In this document: positions 61,338-64,000 of the stretch, piece after piece
Layout of the letters: each line of letters opens with the position of its first letter
Numbering within the stretch: the stretch's first letter is position 1
Source: CAMCXT01 sp040403315
GTDB lineage: Bacteria > Bacteroidota > Bacteroidia > M30B66
Direction: 5' to 3'
DNA length: 64,000 bases
NCBI GenBank assembly: GCA_040403315.1
Contig: JBBAKX010000006.1
Coordinates: 1-64,000 of the forward strand
The notes under the pieces: generated by a model
What the model was told of the DNA's origin: nothing
The model's input: the letters and a program-made list of their open reading frames with translations, nothing else
Databases searched by the model: none
Translations under genes and position numbers: made by a program

Positions 61338-63376
61338 CAGGAGATCATGTCTATAAAATCCTGTTCGGAGATAACGTTAACATTAAGCTTTTCGGCTTTT
61401 TTCTTTTTCTCTGGCCCCATTTTTTCTCCTGCTACAAGGTAACTGGTAGAAGCCGAAACACCCGACAACACTTTGCCTCCATTTTCTTCGATCTTCTTTT
61501 TTAATTCGTCCCGCGAAAATAAGCTAAAAACCCCGGATACAACAAAGCTATTTCCTTCGAGGATATTGCTTTTGGGCTTGTATGCATTTTCATTCAAATG
61601 AAGCTGTAAACCTGCTGATTTTAAACGATTAAGAAGAACTGTATTGTCGTCTGATTTGAAATAATCCTGCACCGACTTGGCGATAATCTCTCCGATTTCT
61701 TCCGCTTCAAGCAGCGAATTTAGATCGGCAGAACAAATTGCATCCAAATTTCTAAAATGTAGAGCCAATTTTTTAGCTACAGTTTCACCTACGTAGCGAA
61801 TTCCGATAGCAAAAAGAACCCTTTCGAATGGTACATTCTTGGAAGCCTCAATGCCATCAAGAATATTTCGAGTGCTTTGTTCCTTAAAACCTTCAAGTTG
61901 AATGATTTGATCGTATTGCAAATCATACAAATCTGCAACGTTATTCACCAAACCATCACGCACAAATAGTTCTATTGTTTTTTCGCCCAAACTGTTAATA
62001 TCCATTGCTTTGCGACTAACAAAATGCGCTATTCTCCCAGTAATTTGAGGTGGACAAGCAGCATCATTCAAACAATAATGGTTTGCTTCACCTTCCTTTC
62101 GAATGAGTTCAGCGCCACATTCTGGACAATGAGAAATATATTGGTGCGGTTGGCTAAATAAGCCTCGTGCAGATGCATCAACAGAAACAACTTTAGGAAT
62201 GATTTCACCACCTTTTTCTACAAACACAGTATCGCCTTCGCGGATGTCCATTTCTGCAATAAAATCAGCATTGTGTAAAGAAGCTCGTTTCACCGTAGTA
62301 CCCGCTAAAAATACAGGTCGCAGGTTCGCTACAGGAGTGATTGAACCTGTTCTTCCAACTTGGTAGGTAATTTTATCAAGTATTGTTTTCGCTTGTCGCG
62401 CCTTGAATTTGTATGCAATTGCCCAGCGGGGAGATTTTGCGGTGCTTCCGAGCACCTTCTGAACAATATATTCGTTCACTTTAACAACGATTCCATCGAT
62501 GTCGAAAGGAAGATTATCACGCTCTACATCCCATTTATCGATAAATGCATAAACTTCTTCAAGATTACTGCATTGTTTGGAGTAGTTTGAAATTTGGAAT
62601 CCCCAACTACTTGCTTGCCTAAGGTTGTTGTAATGACTTTCAGTTGATAAATTCTCGCTCAATAAGGCGTACATATAGCAATCAAGTTTGCGTTTTGCGA
62701 CTTCAGCACTTTCTTGCATTTTTATACTTCCAGCGGCAGCATTACGAGGATTTTTGAAGAGTTTCTCAGCTATTTGTTCTTCATCATAACCAAGATCTTC
62801 GAGTTCAGCTCTTCTGTTTTTATTGATCGATTCGAAACTTTTGAGCGGCATGAAAATCTCTCCACGGATTTCGAATTTTTCAGGATAATCTTCACCATGC
62901 AGCTTGAGAGGTATTGAAGTAATTGTTTTTATATTGGCTGTAACATCATCACCCTGAACACCATCACCTCGTGTAACGGCTTTCACTAGCAAGCCATTTT
63001 CGTACTTAAGACCAATCGCTACTCCATCGAATTTCAACTCGCATACATAAGAAAACGATTGGTTGATCGACTTCCGAATGCGTTGGTCAAACTCTTCTAA
63101 ATCCTCACGAGAATAGGAGTTTGCTAGCGACATAAAAGGAAAATCGTGCACAACTGTTTGGAAGTTTCGCGTAACCTCACCTCCTACCCTTTTGGTTGGA
63201 GAATCGGGCTGAACAAACTCCGCCCATTGGGCTTCGAGCAATTGCAATTCCGCTAATAGTTGATCGAACTCGTAATCTGAAATCGTTGGTGCTGCCTGTT
63301 GATAATACAGGTAATTGTGATGATTCAGCGATTTTACAAGGCTGTAGATTCTAGCTTCGGCTTCTTCAGAATTCAT
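61337..63376 (-). CDS. ligA: NAD-dependent DNA ligase
   Basis: LigA seals nicks in replication and repair. From ATG 63376 (MNSEEAEARIYSLVK) the protein has 679 residues, the standard length. Domains in order are Ia with YYQQAAPTISDYEFD, the adenylation domain with Lys115 in CELKFDGVAI, the OB fold, a four-Cys zinc finger (CPECG to CLNDAAC), HhH repeats and a C-terminal BRCT domain (about 605-679). The frame extends 24 codons upstream, but a perfect -7 box at 63381-63388 lies in that extension. Confidence 0.98.
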   Translation of the reverse strand: MNSEEAEARIYSLVKSLNHHNYLYYQQAAPTISDYEFDQLLAELQLLEAQWAEFVQPDSPTKRVGGEVTRNFQTVVHDFPFMSLANSYSREDLEEFDQRIRKSINQSFSYVCELKFDGVAIGLKYENGLLVKAVTRGDGVQGDDVTANIKTITSIPLKLHGEDYPEKFEIRGEIFMPLKSFESINKNRRAELEDLGYDEEQIAEKLFKNPRNAAAGSIKMQESAEVAKRKLDCYMYALLSENLSTESHYNNLRQASSWGFQISNYSKQCSNLEEVYAFIDKWDVERDNLPFDIDGIVVKVNEYIVQKVLGSTAKSPRWAIAYKFKARQAKTILDKITYQVGRTGSITPVANLRPVFLAGTTVKRASLHNADFIAEMDIREGDTVFVEKGGEIIPKVVSVDASARGLFSQPHQYISHCPECGAELIRKEGEANHYCLNDAACPPQITGRIAHFVSRKAMDINSLGEKTIELFVRDGLVNNVADLYDLQYDQIIQLEGFKEQSTRNILDGIEASKNVPFERVLFAIGIRYVGETVAKKLALHFRNLDAICSADLNSLLEAEEIGEIIAKSVQDYFKSDDNTVLLNRLKSAGLQLHLNENAYKPKSNILEGNSFVVSGVFSLFSRDELKKKIEENGGKVLSGVSASTSYLVAGEKMGPEKKKKAEKLNVNVISEQDFIDMIS

Positions 63377-63380
63377 GCTC

Positions 63381-63388
63381 CAAACGTA
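63381..63388 (-). promoter_or_regulatory. -7 box of ligA
   Basis: CAAACGTA on the plus strand reads TACGTTTG on the minus strand, an exact TAnnTTTG match. It ends 4 bp before the ligA ATG, implying a nearly leaderless operon transcript. Confidence 0.5.
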
Positions 63389-63433
63389 TGGAATTCCTCG
63401 CTTTTTTGAAGCAGAGTGAAGCCTCTTTTTTCT

Positions 63434-63441
63434 TAGTTTTG
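63434..63441 (+). promoter_or_regulatory. -7 box of the thiolase gene
   Basis: TAGTTTTG matches TAnnTTTG exactly, 21 bp before ATG 63463. A TTTG at 63405-63408 lies 25 bp upstream, somewhat farther than usual. Confidence 0.55.
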
Positions 63442-63462
63442 GATCCAAAATTTTCCCAAAAC

Positions 63463-64000
63463 ATGCAAGAAGTAGTCATCGTTTCAGCCGTAAGAACTCC
63501 AATCGGAAGTTTCAATGGTTCATTATCCTCATTATCAGCCACTCAGCTTGGTGCAGCTGCCATCAAAGGCGCTGTTGAACATGCAGGAATTCAGCCTGAT
63601 CTGGTTCAAGAAGTTTTCATGGGTAACGTGCTTTCTGCGAATATAGGTCAAGCGCCCGCCACTCAAGCAGCCATTTATGCTGGATTGCCACAGAACATTC
63701 CATCAACAACCATAAATAAAGTTTGTGCTTCAGCTATGAAGGCTGTAATGCTTGGTGCGCAATCGATTATGGCAGGAGCCAACGACGTTGTAGTAGCTGG
63801 AGGAATGGAATCAATGAGCAATGTGCCTTATTATTTGGATAAAGCACGCAATGGATACCGACTCGGCCACGGTCAAATCATCGATGGTTTAGTTAAAGAC
63901 GGATTGTGGGATGTGTATAAAAATTACCACATGGGAAGCGCTGCAGAATTATGTTCACGCGAAAACAATGTGAGCCGTGAAGCCCAAGATGCTTATGCAA
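63463..64000 (+). CDS. acetyl-CoA C-acyltransferase (thiolase), 3' end cut by window
   Basis: The open frame runs off the window after about 179 codons. The N-terminal thiolase domain is clear: MQEVVIVSAVRTPIGSFNGSLS, GNVLSANIGQAPATQAA, the acyl-enzyme Cys88 in NKVCASAMKAV, and AGGMESMSNVPYY. Whether it is a biosynthetic (acetoacetyl-CoA) or degradative thiolase cannot be decided from this half, although the presence of etfAB nearby fits beta-oxidation. It is divergent from ligA. Confidence 0.95.
   Translation, partial: MQEVVIVSAVRTPIGSFNGSLSSLSATQLGAAAIKGAVEHAGIQPDLVQEVFMGNVLSANIGQAPATQAAIYAGLPQNIPSTTINKVCASAMKAVMLGAQSIMAGANDVVVAGGMESMSNVPYYLDKARNGYRLGHGQIIDGLVKDGLWDVYKNYHMGSAAELCSRENNVSREAQDAYA

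Noticed and set aside
63377..63448. N-terminal extension of ligA
   Set aside because: The added residues are Lys/Arg-rich and unrelated to LigA, and they contain the probable ligA promoter.
1..64000. CRISPR arrays, insertion sequences, prophage or tRNA genes
   Set aside because: No short regularly spaced repeats, transposase or phage genes, or tRNA T-arm-like sequences were seen in the gaps; a tRNA/Infernal scan could still find something short.

Overview
The window is a stretch of chromosome from a member of the Bacteroidota, most likely a Flavobacteriales-like or related free-living lineage. The evidence is family content largely restricted to that phylum (DUF1599, the BT_3928-type DoxX protein, DUF4476, DUF3127, DUF5916, a GldK/GldJ-like SUMF protein, a TonB-dependent receptor), many start regions preceded by the Bacteroidota -7 box TAnnTTTG, few recognisable Shine-Dalgarno sequences, AT-rich DNA, and menaquinone synthesis by the futalosine route (mqnB). 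No rRNA, tRNA, CRISPR array, insertion sequence or prophage was recognised. Most of the window is core genome.

Layout. 1-3752: mnmE (only its last residues lie outside the window), a DoxX/redoxin-like membrane protein and a DUF1599 protein form a leftward operon whose first start codon overlaps that of the divergent folP. 3753-8343: an accessory insert lies between folP and its usual partner cdaA. It holds a tandem non-coding repeat of 297-bp period, a SUMF-family exported protein, a TonB-dependent receptor and a small anchored protein. 8350-13842: cdaA, a glutamine-rich DUF4476 protein, and a tight operon of cyclophilin, isoaspartyl peptidase and M1 aminopeptidase. 13984-24914: leftward genes pnp, rpsO, accD, a large exported Asp-box beta-propeller protein, a TPR protein and gyrA. 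25153-31001: clpC converges on an outer-membrane barrel gene, fabI and recN across a perfect 17-bp terminator stem. 31147-36352: an AlbA_2 protein, a YjbR protein, a second tandem repeat pair (302-bp period), dinB, a phasin-like protein and an ABC1/UbiB kinase. 36342-43146: a UPF1-like helicase, alaS, an M23 peptidase, a four-helix bundle protein and mqnB. 43478-53556: accessory region with a polytopic membrane protein paired with a DUF5916 protein, a small acidic protein, an RlpA-like protein, an epimerase, a CPBP protease gene broken by an in-frame stop, two FHA-domain membrane proteins, and DUF2461 and DUF3127 proteins. 53888-56270: etfB, etfA and a bifunctional nuclease. 56274-63376: a six-gene leftward operon ligA-DUF6913-dapA-glmM-cysteine desulfurase-gpsA, divergent from a thiolase cut by the window end.

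Working together. Core functions include translation (alaS, rpsO, mnmE), RNA decay (pnp), DNA maintenance (gyrA, ligA, recN, dinB), lipid synthesis (accD, fabI, gpsA), cell wall and lysine precursors (dapA, glmM, M23 peptidase, RlpA), cyclic-di-AMP signalling (cdaA), protein quality control (clpC) and beta-oxidation electron transfer (etfAB, thiolase). The least explained signal is a family of about 300-bp non-coding repeats with a conserved core (TGGGAAGGGGAT plus a nearby GGGAA/TTCCC inverted repeat). It occurs as two tandem pairs in opposite orientation plus one weaker single copy. I did not identify a clear new multi-gene defence or biosynthetic system.
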